In this document: positions 25,448 through 34,907 of the stretch, one piece after another
How the letters are laid out: each line of letters opens with the position of its first letter
Position numbering within the stretch: position 1 is the first letter of the stretch
Origin: JBCDBD01 sp039184335
Lineage (GTDB): Bacteria; Bacteroidota; Bacteroidia; Flavobacteriales; Flavobacteriaceae
Assembly (NCBI GenBank): GCA_039184335.1
Contig: JBCDBD010000005.1
Location: 1-64,000 of the forward strand
Length of the DNA stretch: 64,000 nt
Reading direction: 5' to 3'
Program-made: the position numbers and the translations under genes
Notes under the pieces: generated by a model
Seen by the model: only the letters and a program-made list of their open reading frames with translations
What the model was told of the DNA's origin: nothing
Database searches by the model: none

Positions 25448-26100
25448 ACCCCATTTATCGAAATATTGATGCTACCGATTGGATAACCCTAATTTTTATC
25501 GCTGGTTTGATCATCATATGGCTTGCCAAATATTTGTTCCAAAGCAGGTTTCTTAACTTCATTATCCTACCCTTCAACAATAAATACCTTTCTCTCTACA
25601 ACAAAAAGGGAAAGCTTTTGAATTGGTTTCATGTTTTCATGAGCCTGTTTCAACTCTTGAACCTATCCTTGTTTCTATTTTTGGCAAAACAACTGTTGTC
25701 TGAAAACGCAAAAAACAATCACGTTGATACTTTTTTATTGCTATTGACCATCGTAGCACTTTACCATCTTGTGAAAATAACGTTACAACTGGTAAAAGGC
25801 TATGTTTTCAATACACATAACCTTGTCATGGAACTGATCTATAACAAGCTTTCTTATCTCAACTACAGTAGCATGATCCTTTTTCTTTCCAATATTCTTC
25901 TCGTCTATGTATGGAAAGACAATCTTATTATATTTTATGCCACATTTTTCTTAATTGCTTTGATCAATGGCATTGGGGCATTCAATATCTTGAAGAACAA
26001 TCAAAAGTTGATCCTCGCTAATATTTTCTATTTTATTTTGTACCTTTGCACTCTCGAAATTGCACCCTTTGTGATTATTGGAAGCTATCTAAAACAGTGA
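25444..26100 (+). CDS. DUF4271 membrane protein
   Basis: A 218-residue membrane protein of the DUF4271 family with about six helices (WITLIFIAGLIIIWLAKYLF near the N terminus; FYFILYLCTLEIAPFVIIGS at the end). It begins with GTG overlapping the stop of the GT39 gene by 4 bp, and hemD follows directly, a gene order frequent in Flavobacteriia. Its function is unknown. Confidence 0.88.
   Translation: MNPIYRNIDATDWITLIFIAGLIIIWLAKYLFQSRFLNFIILPFNNKYLSLYNKKGKLLNWFHVFMSLFQLLNLSLFLFLAKQLLSENAKNNHVDTFLLLLTIVALYHLVKITLQLVKGYVFNTHNLVMELIYNKLSYLNYSSMILFLSNILLVYVWKDNLIIFYATFFLIALINGIGAFNILKNNQKLILANIFYFILYLCTLEIAPFVIIGSYLKQ
26041..26048 (+). promoter_or_regulatory. Internal -7 box for hemD (TACCTTTG)
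   Basis: TACCTTTGCA is a perfect TAnnTTTG box inside the end of the DUF4271 gene, 58 bp before the hemD start, so hemD may have its own promoter. No good -33 element is evident. Confidence 0.4.
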
Positions 26101-26105
26101 TGCTT

Positions 26106-26849
26106 ATGAAAGTAAAGACGATTTTGGTTTCACAGCCAGAACCGAAAATGGAAAATTCTCCCTATTCACGATTAATCGAAAAAGAGAAAGTAAAAGTCGA
26201 TTTTAGACCGTTTATCCACGTTGAGGGCGTCGACGCCAAAAACGTACGGCAACAAAAAATAGACCTGAACAATTACACCGCAATTATTCTTACCAGTAGG
26301 AATTCAGTAGACCATTTTTTCAGGATTGCAGAAGAAATGCGCTTCAAGGTACCTGATACCATGAAGTATTTCTGCCAATCTGAAGCGGTTGCCTACTACT
26401 TACAGAAATATGTGGTCTATCGAAAAAGAAAGATCTATGTTGGAAAACGTATCTTCAGCGATTTGATTCCCATGTTTAAAAAGTACAAGGACGAAAAGTT
26501 TTTATTGCCATCATCTGATGCTTTGAAACCAGACGTACCCAAGGTATTGAATGACTTGGGCATTGATTGGAAAAGAGGAATATTCTATAAAACAGTCATC
26601 AGCGATCTTTCTGACCTAAGAAATGTCTATTACGACGTATTGGTATTTTTTAGCCCATCGGGCATTGAATCCTTATTGAAGAATTTTCCTGATTTTGAAC
26701 AGAACAATACAAGAATTGCTGTTTTTGGCAACAGTACGGTCAAAGCTGCTACTGACGCAGGGCTTCGAATTGACATAAAGGCCCCTACCCCTGAGACACC
26801 GTCAATGACCATGGCACTTCAAAAATATATTACAAGCGTAAATAAATAA
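26106..26849 (+). CDS. hemD: Uroporphyrinogen-III synthase
   Basis: About 247 residues of the HemD fold, cyclising hydroxymethylbilane to uroporphyrinogen III in haem synthesis. Typical segments are TILVSQPEPKMENSPYSRLIEK, AIILTSRNSVDHFF, FLLPSSDALKPDVPKVL, VLVFFSPSGIESLL and IAVFGNSTVKAATDAG. The start at 26106 (or 26100) is preferred to the in-frame ATG at 26046, which lies inside DUF4271. The gene ends before a bidirectional terminator shared with pckA. Confidence 0.9.
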   Translation: MKVKTILVSQPEPKMENSPYSRLIEKEKVKVDFRPFIHVEGVDAKNVRQQKIDLNNYTAIILTSRNSVDHFFRIAEEMRFKVPDTMKYFCQSEAVAYYLQKYVVYRKRKIYVGKRIFSDLIPMFKKYKDEKFLLPSSDALKPDVPKVLNDLGIDWKRGIFYKTVISDLSDLRNVYYDVLVFFSPSGIESLLKNFPDFEQNNTRIAVFGNSTVKAATDAGLRIDIKAPTPETPSMTMALQKYITSVNK

Positions 26850-26867
26850 TTTTTTGCGCATTATCGA

Positions 26868-26904
26868 TTAAAAAAGCCCCAAGAAAAACAGGGGCTTTTT
26901 TTTT
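26868..26904. terminator. Bidirectional terminator between hemD and pckA
   Basis: AAAAAAGCCCC (26870-26880) pairs with GGGGCTTTTTT (from 26891) across 10 nt, with A and T tracts on either side. It serves both convergent genes and reaches into the pckA stop codon. Confidence 0.9.
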
Positions 26905-28525
26905 AAAAGGCATACCGTTGAGGACCTCCCCGACGGATTTCCTCGTTGGCAAATGCCTCAAATTTTTTGAAATTTTCGCGAAAGGCATTTGATAACTTGA
27001 ACGCTGTCTTGTAATAGGCTTCATCATTGTTCCATGTGGCTCGCGGACTCAACACCGAGGTAGGCACTCCAGGGCATTTGCGTGGCTGTGCTACCCCAAA
27101 CACCGAATGGATGTGGTAGCTGTCATAATTGTACAGCCCTAACTCACCATTAAGGGCGGCACTGATCATGGCCCGGGTATACTGTAGCTTCATTCGTGTG
27201 CCCACACCATATGGGCCACCCGTCCAACCTGTATTGATCAGCCAAACATCAACCCCCGACACTTTCATCTTTTCGCTTAACATTTCAGCATAAACCGTTG
27301 GGTGCAAAGGCATAAAAGGTGCTCCAAAACAGGCAGAAAAAGATGGTTGTGGTTCAAAAACGCCTGCCTCGGTACCTGCTACCTTTGCAGTATATCCTGA
27401 GATGAAATGATATGCCGCTTGGGCTGGTGTCAATTTTGAGATTGGTGGCAATACCCCGAACGCATCTGCCGTCAAAAAGAAAATGTTCTTTACATTCTCA
27501 CCGATTGAGGGTTCCTGAATATTGTCAATATGGTAAATAGGGTAACTTACCCTGGTATTCTGCGTTATTGAAGTGTCTTCAAAATCAACCTCTCCTTTTT
27601 CGTTCAAGATCACATTCTCTAAAATGGCCCCTTTCTTAATGGCTCCATAAATCTCAGGCTCATTGGCTTGAGATAGGTTAATGACCTTGGCATAACAGCC
27701 TCCCTCAAAATTGAACACGGTATTTCTTTCGGTCCAACCATGCTCATCATCCCCTATAAGTTTACGGTTTGGATCGGTAGACAAGGTCGTCTTTCCCGTA
27801 CCTGAAAGCCCAAAAAAGATGGCTGTATCACCATCAGCACCAATATTGGCAGAACAGTGCATGGGCAGTGTGTTCTTAAAAACCGGAAGAATAAAGTTCA
27901 AGGCAGAAAAAATTCCTTTTTTGATTTCACCCGTATACCCCGTACCGCCTATCAGGGCGATTTTCCTGGTAAAGTTCAAGATAGCAAAATTGTGCTGGCG
28001 TGTACCATCTATAATCGCATCTGCTACAAAACCAGGGGCATTGATAACCGTCCATTCTGGTTCAAATACCATCATCTCCTTTTCTGTGGGCCGTAAAAAC
28101 ATGTTATAGGCAAACATGTTTGACCATGGATATTCATTAACCACCCTGATACCCATACGATAGCTAAGGTCTGCACAGGCAAAGCAATCACGTACAAAAA
28201 GTGCCTTACCATTCAAATAGGTGATTACTTTATCGTAAAGCCTGTCAAATTTGTCTGCCGCAAATGGAATGTTAATATCACCCCACCATATTTTATCTTC
28301 TGTAATGGCATCCTGTACGATAAATCGATCCATGGGCGACCTCCCCGTAAACTCCCCGGTATTTACCGCCAAAGCTCCAGAAGAGGTTTCTTTTCCCATA
28401 TCATTTTCAATGGTAATGCCGTGTAATTTCTCTGGGGAAAGTTGGTAATGGACATTGGAATGTGTTATTCCATACGAGTTTAGCGAAATCGATTTCGTAA
28501 TTGCGGCAGTATCGGCCATGGTCAT
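26903..28525 (-). CDS. pckA: Phosphoenolpyruvate carboxykinase (ATP)
   Basis: A 540-residue ATP-type PEPCK converting oxaloacetate to phosphoenolpyruvate, the first step of gluconeogenesis. Visible motifs are the kinase loop GLSGTGKTTLS, KLIGDDEHGWTERN, FEGGCYAKVINLS and the substrate-binding GEFTGRSPMDRFIV. Starts at 28525 or 28519 are both possible. A -7 box at 28542-28549 supports this position. Confidence 0.97.
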   Translation of the reverse strand: MTMADTAAITKSISLNSYGITHSNVHYQLSPEKLHGITIENDMGKETSSGALAVNTGEFTGRSPMDRFIVQDAITEDKIWWGDINIPFAADKFDRLYDKVITYLNGKALFVRDCFACADLSYRMGIRVVNEYPWSNMFAYNMFLRPTEKEMMVFEPEWTVINAPGFVADAIIDGTRQHNFAILNFTRKIALIGGTGYTGEIKKGIFSALNFILPVFKNTLPMHCSANIGADGDTAIFFGLSGTGKTTLSTDPNRKLIGDDEHGWTERNTVFNFEGGCYAKVINLSQANEPEIYGAIKKGAILENVILNEKGEVDFEDTSITQNTRVSYPIYHIDNIQEPSIGENVKNIFFLTADAFGVLPPISKLTPAQAAYHFISGYTAKVAGTEAGVFEPQPSFSACFGAPFMPLHPTVYAEMLSEKMKVSGVDVWLINTGWTGGPYGVGTRMKLQYTRAMISAALNGELGLYNYDSYHIHSVFGVAQPRKCPGVPTSVLSPRATWNNDEAYYKTAFKLSNAFRENFKKFEAFANEEIRRGGPQRYAF

Positions 28526-28541
28526 TTGCTTTTATTGGGTA

Positions 28542-28549
28542 CAAAACTA
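28542..28549 (-). promoter_or_regulatory. pckA -7 promoter box (TAGTTTTG)
   Basis: On the minus strand TAGTTTTG fits TAnnTTTG exactly, 17 bp before the pckA start. Confidence 0.6.
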
Positions 28550-28583
28550 TGAAAAAATGAAAGTGTGGCACTCATTTAAACAG

Positions 28584-28976
28584 TTAATCAGACTTTATTT
28601 TCGTTAAAATGTGATAGGCCAAGAGCACCCATCCGAACAATAATAAAGTACCTCCTATGGGGGTCACAAAGCCAATTTTCTTAAAGTCAAATGACGTCAG
28701 TTCATTGGTGGCCAATGCATAAATCGAAAAACAGAACAATATGGTACCGGCCAATACCAAGTAAAAAATTATGTGCCTAGCCCTACTTTTCAACTTCGAA
28801 AAAAATCCTAAAAACAATAAGAACAAGGCGTGGTACATCTGGTACCTGACCCCAGTCTCAAATGTCTGAACGGCATCTGCATCGACCACTCGCCCAAGAC
28901 CATGGGCACCGAAGGCCCCTAGGGTAACTGCTAAAAGTCCTAAAATAGCCCCTGTAGCCAATATTGTTTTGTTCAT
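28584..28976 (-). CDS. DUF423 membrane protein
   Basis: A 130-residue membrane protein with four helices and the DUF423 signatures LGLLAVTLGAFGAHGL and TPIGGTLLLFGWVLLAYHI. Widely conserved; no biochemical function is established. It stands alone between pckA and the divergent saccharopine dehydrogenase gene. Confidence 0.92.
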   Translation of the reverse strand: MNKTILATGAILGLLAVTLGAFGAHGLGRVVDADAVQTFETGVRYQMYHALFLLFLGFFSKLKSRARHIIFYLVLAGTILFCFSIYALATNELTSFDFKKIGFVTPIGGTLLLFGWVLLAYHILTKIKSD

Positions 28977-29054
28977 AACTCAAATTGATGATTTAAATAA
29001 AAATATAACTATTTGATACCTTCGTATCTTCCACTGTAAAAGTAAACAAATCAC

Positions 29055-30428
29055 ATGGTGCGCAATATATTGGTCTTTGGGGCTGGAAAATCGACTTCGT
29101 ATCTGATCGATTATTTTTTAGAAAAAGCCCCCCTTGAAAATTTGCACCTTACGCTCGCCGATCGTGCTACCACACATATTCCCAAATCGGTTTCCGAAAA
29201 TCCAAATTGTACCGTCATTGTATTGGATGTCTTTCAAGACCAAGAACGAAAAAGTGCCATTTTAAATGCAGACATTGTAATCTCTATGCTACCCCCGAAA
29301 TTGCACATCAAAGTCGCTGAAGATTGCTTGGCCCATGAAAAACATTTGGTCACAGCCTCATACATCAGTAATGAAATCAAGGCTTTGGGTGATAAGGTAA
29401 AGCAAAAAGGACTGCTGTTCATGAATGAGATTGGTTTAGATCCTGGCATTGACCATATGAGCGCCATGGCTGTCATTGACAGAATTCGGGACAATGATGG
29501 AAAAATGTTACTTTTTGAGTCATTCACAGGAGGGCTCGTTGCGCCCGAAAACGATACCAATCTTTGGAGTTATAAGTTCACCTGGAACCCAAGAAACGTA
29601 GTGGTCGCCGGTCAGGGTGGCACTGCCAAATTCATACAAGAAGGCACTTACAAATATATTCCCTACCACAAATTGTTCCGTAGGACCGAGTTTTTGGATA
29701 TCGAGGGATACGGCACTTTCGAGGCCTATGCCAATAGGGATTCTTTGTGGTACCGTGATGCCTATGGCCTGCAGAATGTATTGACCCTATATCGGGGCAC
29801 AATGCGGAGAGTGGGGTTCTCAAAGGCCTGGAATATGTTCGTTCAACTAGGTATGACCGATGACAGCTATACCATTGAGAATTCAGAGGGAATGTCATAT
29901 CGTGAGTTTATCAATCTCTTTTTGCCTTATTCCCCTACAGATTCCGTCGAGTTGAAATTACGCCATTACCTCAAAATAGATCAAGATGATATTATGTGGG
30001 GGAAGCTATTGGAAATCAATCTGTTTGATGATACCAAAAAAATCAAGCTGAAAAATGCCACCCCCGCACAAATTCTGCAACGGTTATTGGAAGATTGCTG
30101 GACGTTGAAGGAAGATGAAAAAGATATGATCGTGATGTACCATAAGTTCGGTTTTGAGCAGAACGGCAAAAAGAAGCAGATCGATGCCAATATGGTGGTT
30201 ATCGGCGAAGGCCAAACCCATACGGCCATGGCCAAAACGGTGGGGCTTCCCGTAGCGATGGCCACACTACAGATCTTGAATAAAAAAATCACCACCCCAG
30301 GTGTCCAGATTCCCATCAAAAAAGAAGTGTACCAACCCATACTTGCCGAACTGAAAACCTATGGTATTGACTTTAGGGAATATGAAGTGCCCTACCTGGG
30401 CTATAATCCAGATTCTGTTGCCAGTTAA
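29055..30428 (+). CDS. Saccharopine dehydrogenase family protein
   Basis: A 457-residue oxidoreductase: N-terminal Rossmann domain (ILVFGAGKSTSYLIDYFL), then the family core MLPPKLHIKVAEDCL, MNEIGLDPGIDHMSAM and ESFTGGLVAPEN. The length and the C-terminal part (VVIGEGQTHTAMAKTVGLP) match the lysine-catabolic saccharopine dehydrogenases (glutamate-forming half of LKR/SDH). An Lrp/AsnC-type regulator follows 48 bp downstream on the same strand, which fits amino-acid control. Confidence 0.92.
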   Translation: MVRNILVFGAGKSTSYLIDYFLEKAPLENLHLTLADRATTHIPKSVSENPNCTVIVLDVFQDQERKSAILNADIVISMLPPKLHIKVAEDCLAHEKHLVTASYISNEIKALGDKVKQKGLLFMNEIGLDPGIDHMSAMAVIDRIRDNDGKMLLFESFTGGLVAPENDTNLWSYKFTWNPRNVVVAGQGGTAKFIQEGTYKYIPYHKLFRRTEFLDIEGYGTFEAYANRDSLWYRDAYGLQNVLTLYRGTMRRVGFSKAWNMFVQLGMTDDSYTIENSEGMSYREFINLFLPYSPTDSVELKLRHYLKIDQDDIMWGKLLEINLFDDTKKIKLKNATPAQILQRLLEDCWTLKEDEKDMIVMYHKFGFEQNGKKKQIDANMVVIGEGQTHTAMAKTVGLPVAMATLQILNKKITTPGVQIPIKKEVYQPILAELKTYGIDFREYEVPYLGYNPDSVAS

Positions 30429-30476
30429 CATTTAAAAGTGTTTGGATATCTTTACGTCCATCTTTGACGTTTTATC

Positions 30477-30947
30477 ATGAAATCCAATACCACTTCAATC
30501 AAAATCGACGGAATTGACAAAAAAATATTAAGATATCTGATGGAAGATGCTAGAAGGCCAATTCTCGAGATTGCAAGAAATATTGGTATCTCGGGGGCTG
30601 CCATACACCAGCGCTTGCGAAAGTTGGAAGCCTCAGGATTGATAGCAGGATCAAAGTTCATCATCAATCCTAAGGCATTGGGCTATACCACCATGGCCTA
30701 TATCGGTATCTTTTTGGACAAGGCCATGGCCAATCCCACGGCTGTAGCAGCATTGAAAAAAATACCCGAGGTGCTCGAATGCCATTATACCACGGGCAAT
30801 TGGTCCATTTTGATCAAGGTACTGTGCCAAGACAATGAACACCTGATGCAGGTGCTCAACAAAAAGATACAACAAATTGAAGGTGTCTCCCGTACTGAAA
30901 CGTTCATCTCATTGAACCAACAGATCGATAGACAGATTACGATTTGA
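30477..30947 (+). CDS. Lrp/AsnC-family regulator
   Basis: A 156-residue feast/famine regulator. N-terminal winged helix-turn-helix (IDKKILRYLMEDARRPILEI; SGAAIHQRLRKLEASGLI) and C-terminal RAM/AsnC effector domain (VLECHYTTGNWSILIKVLC). Members bind DNA as oligomers and respond to amino acids. Position directly after saccharopine dehydrogenase suggests it governs lysine catabolism. It overlaps the convergent SDR gene by 11 bp. Confidence 0.93.
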   Translation: MKSNTTSIKIDGIDKKILRYLMEDARRPILEIARNIGISGAAIHQRLRKLEASGLIAGSKFIINPKALGYTTMAYIGIFLDKAMANPTAVAALKKIPEVLECHYTTGNWSILIKVLCQDNEHLMQVLNKKIQQIEGVSRTETFISLNQQIDRQITI

Positions 30948-31764
30948 AGATGGCATTTTCAGCAGTGGCACGGTGTTTTTCCAAATCTGCTTTGACACTG
31001 TCCAACTTCATGCCGATGGTCATCAAGGCTGTTTTCCCTAAAGGCATTCGCAGTGATGGGTTTTCTGTATTGACCAAATCAATTATCGCCTGTGCCGCTT
31101 TGTCGGGGTCTCCCTCTTGCTTACCGTGTACTGCTTTTAGCTTTTCCCGAAAAAGCCCCGCGGTTTTGCTATAAGCTGCGATTTTCTTCTTGGCCTCTGG
31201 TAAGGTTTCTGATGCAAAATTGGTGCGAAAGGGACCGGGTTCCACTATAGACACATGTATACCCAAAGGAGCCAGTTCTTGGGCCAGGGCTTCACCAAAA
31301 CCTTCCAAGGCAAACTTGCTTGCATTGTAAATGCCAAAACCGGCAAAAGCCTTCAACCCACCGTGTGACGAAATCTGTACGATATGGCCATGCTGCTGTT
31401 GGCGCATTTTGGGAAGCACTTCTTGGGTTAGCTTTACCACACTGAAAAAATTCGCTTCAAATACATTTCGTACTTCTTCCATACTTACCTCTTCAATCGC
31501 TCCGATAAATCCGACACCTGCATTGTTGACCAACACATCAATGTTGCCATCGATTGTGGCAATCGCATCTTCAATGGCCCTATGTTCAGTAACATCGAGC
31601 AAGATGCCATGTCCTTTCCCTCGGTGTCGCACATTAAATGCCTTTACTTGTGACTCTTTTCTGAAGGTACCGATGACATAATCCCCAGCATTAATCACCG
31701 CGTTTGCCAAAGCCTTTCCCAAACCACTCGAAATACCTGTAATGAACCAAACTCTTTTTTCCAT
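30937..31764 (-). CDS. SDR-family oxidoreductase
   Basis: A 275-residue classical short-chain dehydrogenase: cofactor motif TGISSGLGKALA, NNAGVGFIG, catalytic Ser in QISSHGG and Tyr-x3-Lys in YNASKFALEG. The substrate is unknown. The start at 31764 (MEKRVWFITG) is chosen over 31845, whose extra 27 residues lack family similarity. It lies 2 bp after the DoxX-like gene and in the same direction as a Crp-like regulator further upstream; the group looks like a small stress or detoxification unit. Confidence 0.92.
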   Translation of the reverse strand: MEKRVWFITGISSGLGKALANAVINAGDYVIGTFRKESQVKAFNVRHRGKGHGILLDVTEHRAIEDAIATIDGNIDVLVNNAGVGFIGAIEEVSMEEVRNVFEANFFSVVKLTQEVLPKMRQQQHGHIVQISSHGGLKAFAGFGIYNASKFALEGFGEALAQELAPLGIHVSIVEPGPFRTNFASETLPEAKKKIAAYSKTAGLFREKLKAVHGKQEGDPDKAAQAIIDLVNTENPSLRMPLGKTALMTIGMKLDSVKADLEKHRATAENAIFKS

Positions 31765-31766
31765 TA

Positions 31767-32145
31767 TCAAAAGTTTGGCATTTTCACGTTCTCCTTTCTT
31801 AAAAGATACCCTTCGGCCAAGAACAATAGCGAAGGGGTCAACCATATACCATTACCTATAAAATCATGGGCTACATGAAACGCAATGATGTTAAACATGA
31901 TTGGGGTCAGCATCAACCATCCCAAGACCCTTGTTCTTGGAATGAACAACAAGGTTCCCCCTAAAATTTCACCCAATGCTATCACGACAAACAAATAAGA
32001 GGAGAACATCATGCCTAAAAACTGTTGTGATATAGGGTCGACCGGAGGTTGAACAGCAATAAAACCAAAGAACTTGTTCAGGCCAAATACAACCATCAAT
32101 AAGCCTAATAATACATTGGATGGCCCATGCTACTTTGTTCTTCAT
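31767..32145 (-). CDS. DoxX-like membrane protein, apparent N-terminal frameshift
   Basis: Four membrane helices, small DoxX-like protein (FGLNKFFGFIAVQPP; ALGEILGGTLLFIP; AFHVAHDFIGNGIW). Translation from the natural ATG at 32145 begins MKNKVAWAIQ and then leaves the frame; removing one base near 32114 would give VLLGLLMVVFGLNKF in one piece. The intact downstream frame can only start at TTG 32099 or ATG 32096, cutting into the first helix. It is therefore a single-lesion pseudogene, a sequence error, or a shortened protein. It is followed by the SDR gene after 2 bp. Confidence 0.7.
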
Positions 32146-32234
32146 TTTGTGTGCTTTAAAATTCTACACTACAAAATTGGGGGTATCAAAAAGTAGCACT
32201 AATAAACTGGATTAAGAATTTTCATTGAACCAGT

Positions 32235-32822
32235 TCAAGTTTTTGCTATCCGCTTCTTTCGGATCTTACTTAAAAATTCAGGGGTCATGCCCAAATAAGA
32301 TGCGATGATTTTCTGGGGTACCCGATGTATCATTTGAGGATACATCTGAACAAGTTCTTCATAGCGTTCTTGGGCATTTTTGCTCAAATTGGACAAGGCA
32401 CGTTTTCGGGAATAGGCAAAGGCCTTTTCAGTAGTGACCCTGAAATATTCACTTAATGTATGCACCTCGGCACACATAGGTTCAATATCTTCATATTTCA
32501 TCTGTAGAATTACAGAATCTTCCAAAGCCTCGACAAACAAGGTAGCAGGTGTTCTAGCGATGTAACTGTAAAAATCACTGACAAACCAGTCATCAATGGC
32601 AATCTGTACGGTATGTTCCTTACCGTCACCATCCAAAAAAAAGGAACGGAAAGCCCCTTGAACAACATAATTACGGTACTGGCTGATGTAGCCTGGCTGG
32701 TCAATAAACTGCCTTTTTTTGATACGGGTCTTTTTGATGATGGTACCGATACGCGCTTTTTCGGCATCGGTAAGCGTGACATAGCGTTCGATATTTGCAA
32801 AAAATCCCTGAAAATCCTTCAA
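32235..32822 (-). CDS. Crp/Fnr-family cyclic-nucleotide-binding regulator
   Basis: A 195-residue regulator: cNMP-binding-like beta-roll (residues about 20-120) and a C-terminal helix-turn-helix (VPQKIIASYLGMTPEFLSKIRKK). No Fnr-type cysteine cluster is present, so it is not an obvious oxygen sensor. Such flavobacterial Crp-like proteins often control the adjacent oxidoreductase; here the DoxX/SDR pair lies immediately downstream in the same direction. Confidence 0.9.
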   Translation of the reverse strand: MKDFQGFFANIERYVTLTDAEKARIGTIIKKTRIKKRQFIDQPGYISQYRNYVVQGAFRSFFLDGDGKEHTVQIAIDDWFVSDFYSYIARTPATLFVEALEDSVILQMKYEDIEPMCAEVHTLSEYFRVTTEKAFAYSRKRALSNLSKNAQERYEELVQMYPQMIHRVPQKIIASYLGMTPEFLSKIRKKRIAKT

Positions 32823-32848
32823 TTGAGCAAAGTGGTTTATATAAAATT

Positions 32849-32882
32849 AAAAAAACCTGTCTGTATGGTGACAAACAGGTTT
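32849..32882 (-). terminator. Terminator after the zinc peptidase gene
   Basis: AAACCTGT (32853-32860) pairs with ACAGGTTT (32875-32882). Read leftwards the stem is followed by a T run, which ends transcripts of the gene at 32904-33599. Confidence 0.75.
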
Positions 32883-32903
32883 CCAATTTTTCTGTTGACA
32901 AGG

Positions 32904-33599
32904 TCAATCCCGACCTCCAAATACTTGAAATGCCCAATAGACCAAAGAAGCCAATGCGCCTAATGCTGCTACCAAATAGGTTCTCGCAGCCCATTTCAAG
33001 GCATCTTCTGCACCGGCATACTCTTGTTGGCTAACCATGTTCTTTTGCTTTAGCCATGCCAAAGCACGATTACTGGCATCATATTCCACAGGCAGGGTGA
33101 TAAAACTGAACAACGTAGCCAGGCCCATCATGACCAATCCAGCCACAGCGATATAAAATCCTAGTCCGACCCCTGCAGCCGCACCCAGCATCAGTCCACC
33201 AAAGACAACCCAGGTTGACATTCCTGAGGTCACGCTGACCACGGGCACCAATTTAGAACGCATGGTCAACCATTCATAAGCCTGTGCATGCTGAACCGCA
33301 TGGCCCACCTCATGGGCAGCTACTGCTGCTGCAGAAGCATTTCGCTGGCTATAGACCCCCTCACTTAAATTTACCGTCTTATTTTTGGGGTTGTAATGAT
33401 CGGTCAGCATTCCAGCAGTAGAAATTACCTTGACGTCTCGAATACCGTGGTCATCCAACATTTTTTGGGCAATCTCCGCACCGCTCATTCCATTTCGCAA
33501 ATGAACTTTTGAATATTGCTTGAACTTGCTTTTTAGCCGGCTGCTCACTAACCAGCTAATCAACGCAATACCTCCTATCAATATATAATATGTCATCAT
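32904..33599 (-). CDS. Membrane zinc metallopeptidase (neutral zinc peptidase family 2)
   Basis: A 231-residue membrane-bound peptidase with an N-terminal helix (YYILIGGIALISWLVSS), the zinc motif HEVGH (His96, Glu97, His100) in AAVAAHEVGHAVQHAQ, and two to three C-terminal helices. This family (PF04298-like) has no assigned substrate. The start at 33599 (or 33596) is chosen because the 33632 extension adds a polar leader before the membrane helix. Confidence 0.92.
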   Translation of the reverse strand: MMTYYILIGGIALISWLVSSRLKSKFKQYSKVHLRNGMSGAEIAQKMLDDHGIRDVKVISTAGMLTDHYNPKNKTVNLSEGVYSQRNASAAAVAAHEVGHAVQHAQAYEWLTMRSKLVPVVSVTSGMSTWVVFGGLMLGAAAGVGLGFYIAVAGLVMMGLATLFSFITLPVEYDASNRALAWLKQKNMVSQQEYAGAEDALKWAARTYLVAALGALASLVYWAFQVFGGRD

Positions 33600-33640
33600 A
33601 ATAGTATCGTTTTTGTGAATTAAAGATACCAAGAATATAG

Positions 33641-33668
33641 CAAAAACCCCGCCATTTGTGACGGGGGA
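33641..33668 (-). terminator. Terminator after alanine dehydrogenase
   Basis: On the minus strand CCCCCG and CGGGG form a short GC stem around TCACAAATGG, followed by TTTTTG. It lies 23 bp past the ald stop. Confidence 0.7.
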
Positions 33669-33690
33669 GGATTAGCTGACAAATTGTTAG

Positions 33691-34791
33691 TTAGACAAAA
33701 ACCGACTCCCAGTGAAAAGTTTCAATGATTTCTTTATAAACAACCTCGCCTTCAACGATGTTCAATCCTTTTTTTAGTGATGCATCGGTATTACAGGCAT
33801 TTTGCCATCCTTGGTTGGCCAATTTCAACACATAGGGCAAGGTAACATTGGTCAAGGCTATGGTTGAAGTATAAGGTACGGCACCTGGCATGTTTGCCAC
33901 ACAATAATGTACCACGTCATCAATGATGTAGATGGGGTCTTCATGTGTCGTTGGCCTTGAGGTTTCCACACAGCCACCCTGATCTACGGCCACATCAACA
34001 ATTACAGTGCCTGGGCGCATTTCCTTCAACATATCACGGGTAATCAAATTTGGGGCTTTTGCTCCTTTGAGCAATACCCCACCTACAATCAAATCGTGGG
34101 TCTTGAGATGTCTTCTGATACTGTATTCATTTGAAAAATCGGTCACTACATGATTAGGCATGACATCATTTACATAACGCAACCTTTTCATGTTGATATC
34201 CATAATGGTAACATGGGCACCTAGACCAGCTGCCATTTTTGCAGCTTGTATGCCCACAACACCGGCACCCAATATTAAAACCCGGCCGGGAGCGACGCCG
34301 GGCACACCTCCTAATAATACGCCCCGGCCTTTTACGGGTTTTTCCAAATATTTTGCTCCTTGTTGAATCGCCATACGCCCTGCCACTTCAGACATGGGAG
34401 TCAAAAGAGGCAATGTTCCCTCTTCATCTTCTACTGTCTCATAAGCAATGCAGATAGATTTGCTATCGATCATGGCCTTGGTCAGGACCTCACTTGAAGC
34501 AAAATGAAAGTAGGTAAAGACAATCTGACCTTTTTGTACCAACTCGTATTCTTCAGCAATGGGCTCCTTTACCTTTACGATCATGTCGCTCATGGCGTAC
34601 ACTTGCCCAATGGTATCTAAAATGGTTGCCCCAGCCTGCTGGTAATCCTTATCAAAAAAACCACTGCCCTTGCCTGCATTGGATTGCACATATACCGTAT
34701 GGTTGTTCTTTGTCAATTCGAAAACACCAGCAGGCGTCATACCCACGCGGTTTTCATTGTTCTTGATTTCTTTGGGTACCCCAATGACCAT
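33691..34791 (-). CDS. ald: Alanine dehydrogenase
   Basis: A 366-residue NAD-dependent enzyme interconverting L-alanine and pyruvate plus ammonia. Motifs: MVIGVPKEIKNNENRVGMTP at the N terminus, the NAD-binding VLILGAGVVGIQAAKMAAGLGAHV, and DVAVDQGGCVETSRPTTHEDP near the active site. The start at 34791 fits the family; the in-frame ATG at 34815 would add eight residues. It ends before a terminator. Upstream lies an AT-rich region with a large inverted repeat. Confidence 0.95.
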   Translation of the reverse strand: MVIGVPKEIKNNENRVGMTPAGVFELTKNNHTVYVQSNAGKGSGFFDKDYQQAGATILDTIGQVYAMSDMIVKVKEPIAEEYELVQKGQIVFTYFHFASSEVLTKAMIDSKSICIAYETVEDEEGTLPLLTPMSEVAGRMAIQQGAKYLEKPVKGRGVLLGGVPGVAPGRVLILGAGVVGIQAAKMAAGLGAHVTIMDINMKRLRYVNDVMPNHVVTDFSNEYSIRRHLKTHDLIVGGVLLKGAKAPNLITRDMLKEMRPGTVIVDVAVDQGGCVETSRPTTHEDPIYIIDDVVHYCVANMPGAVPYTSTIALTNVTLPYVLKLANQGWQNACNTDASLKKGLNIVEGEVVYKEIIETFHWESVFV

Positions 34792-34907
34792 TTGTGACCA
34801 TGTTTTGATTAACACTTCAAAAATGAATCAAATAAAGCAATCTATAAAATAAAATCGATGAAATACAGGGGCAATCTTTAAAATATTATCTTTTTTTTAA
34901 ATATTAC

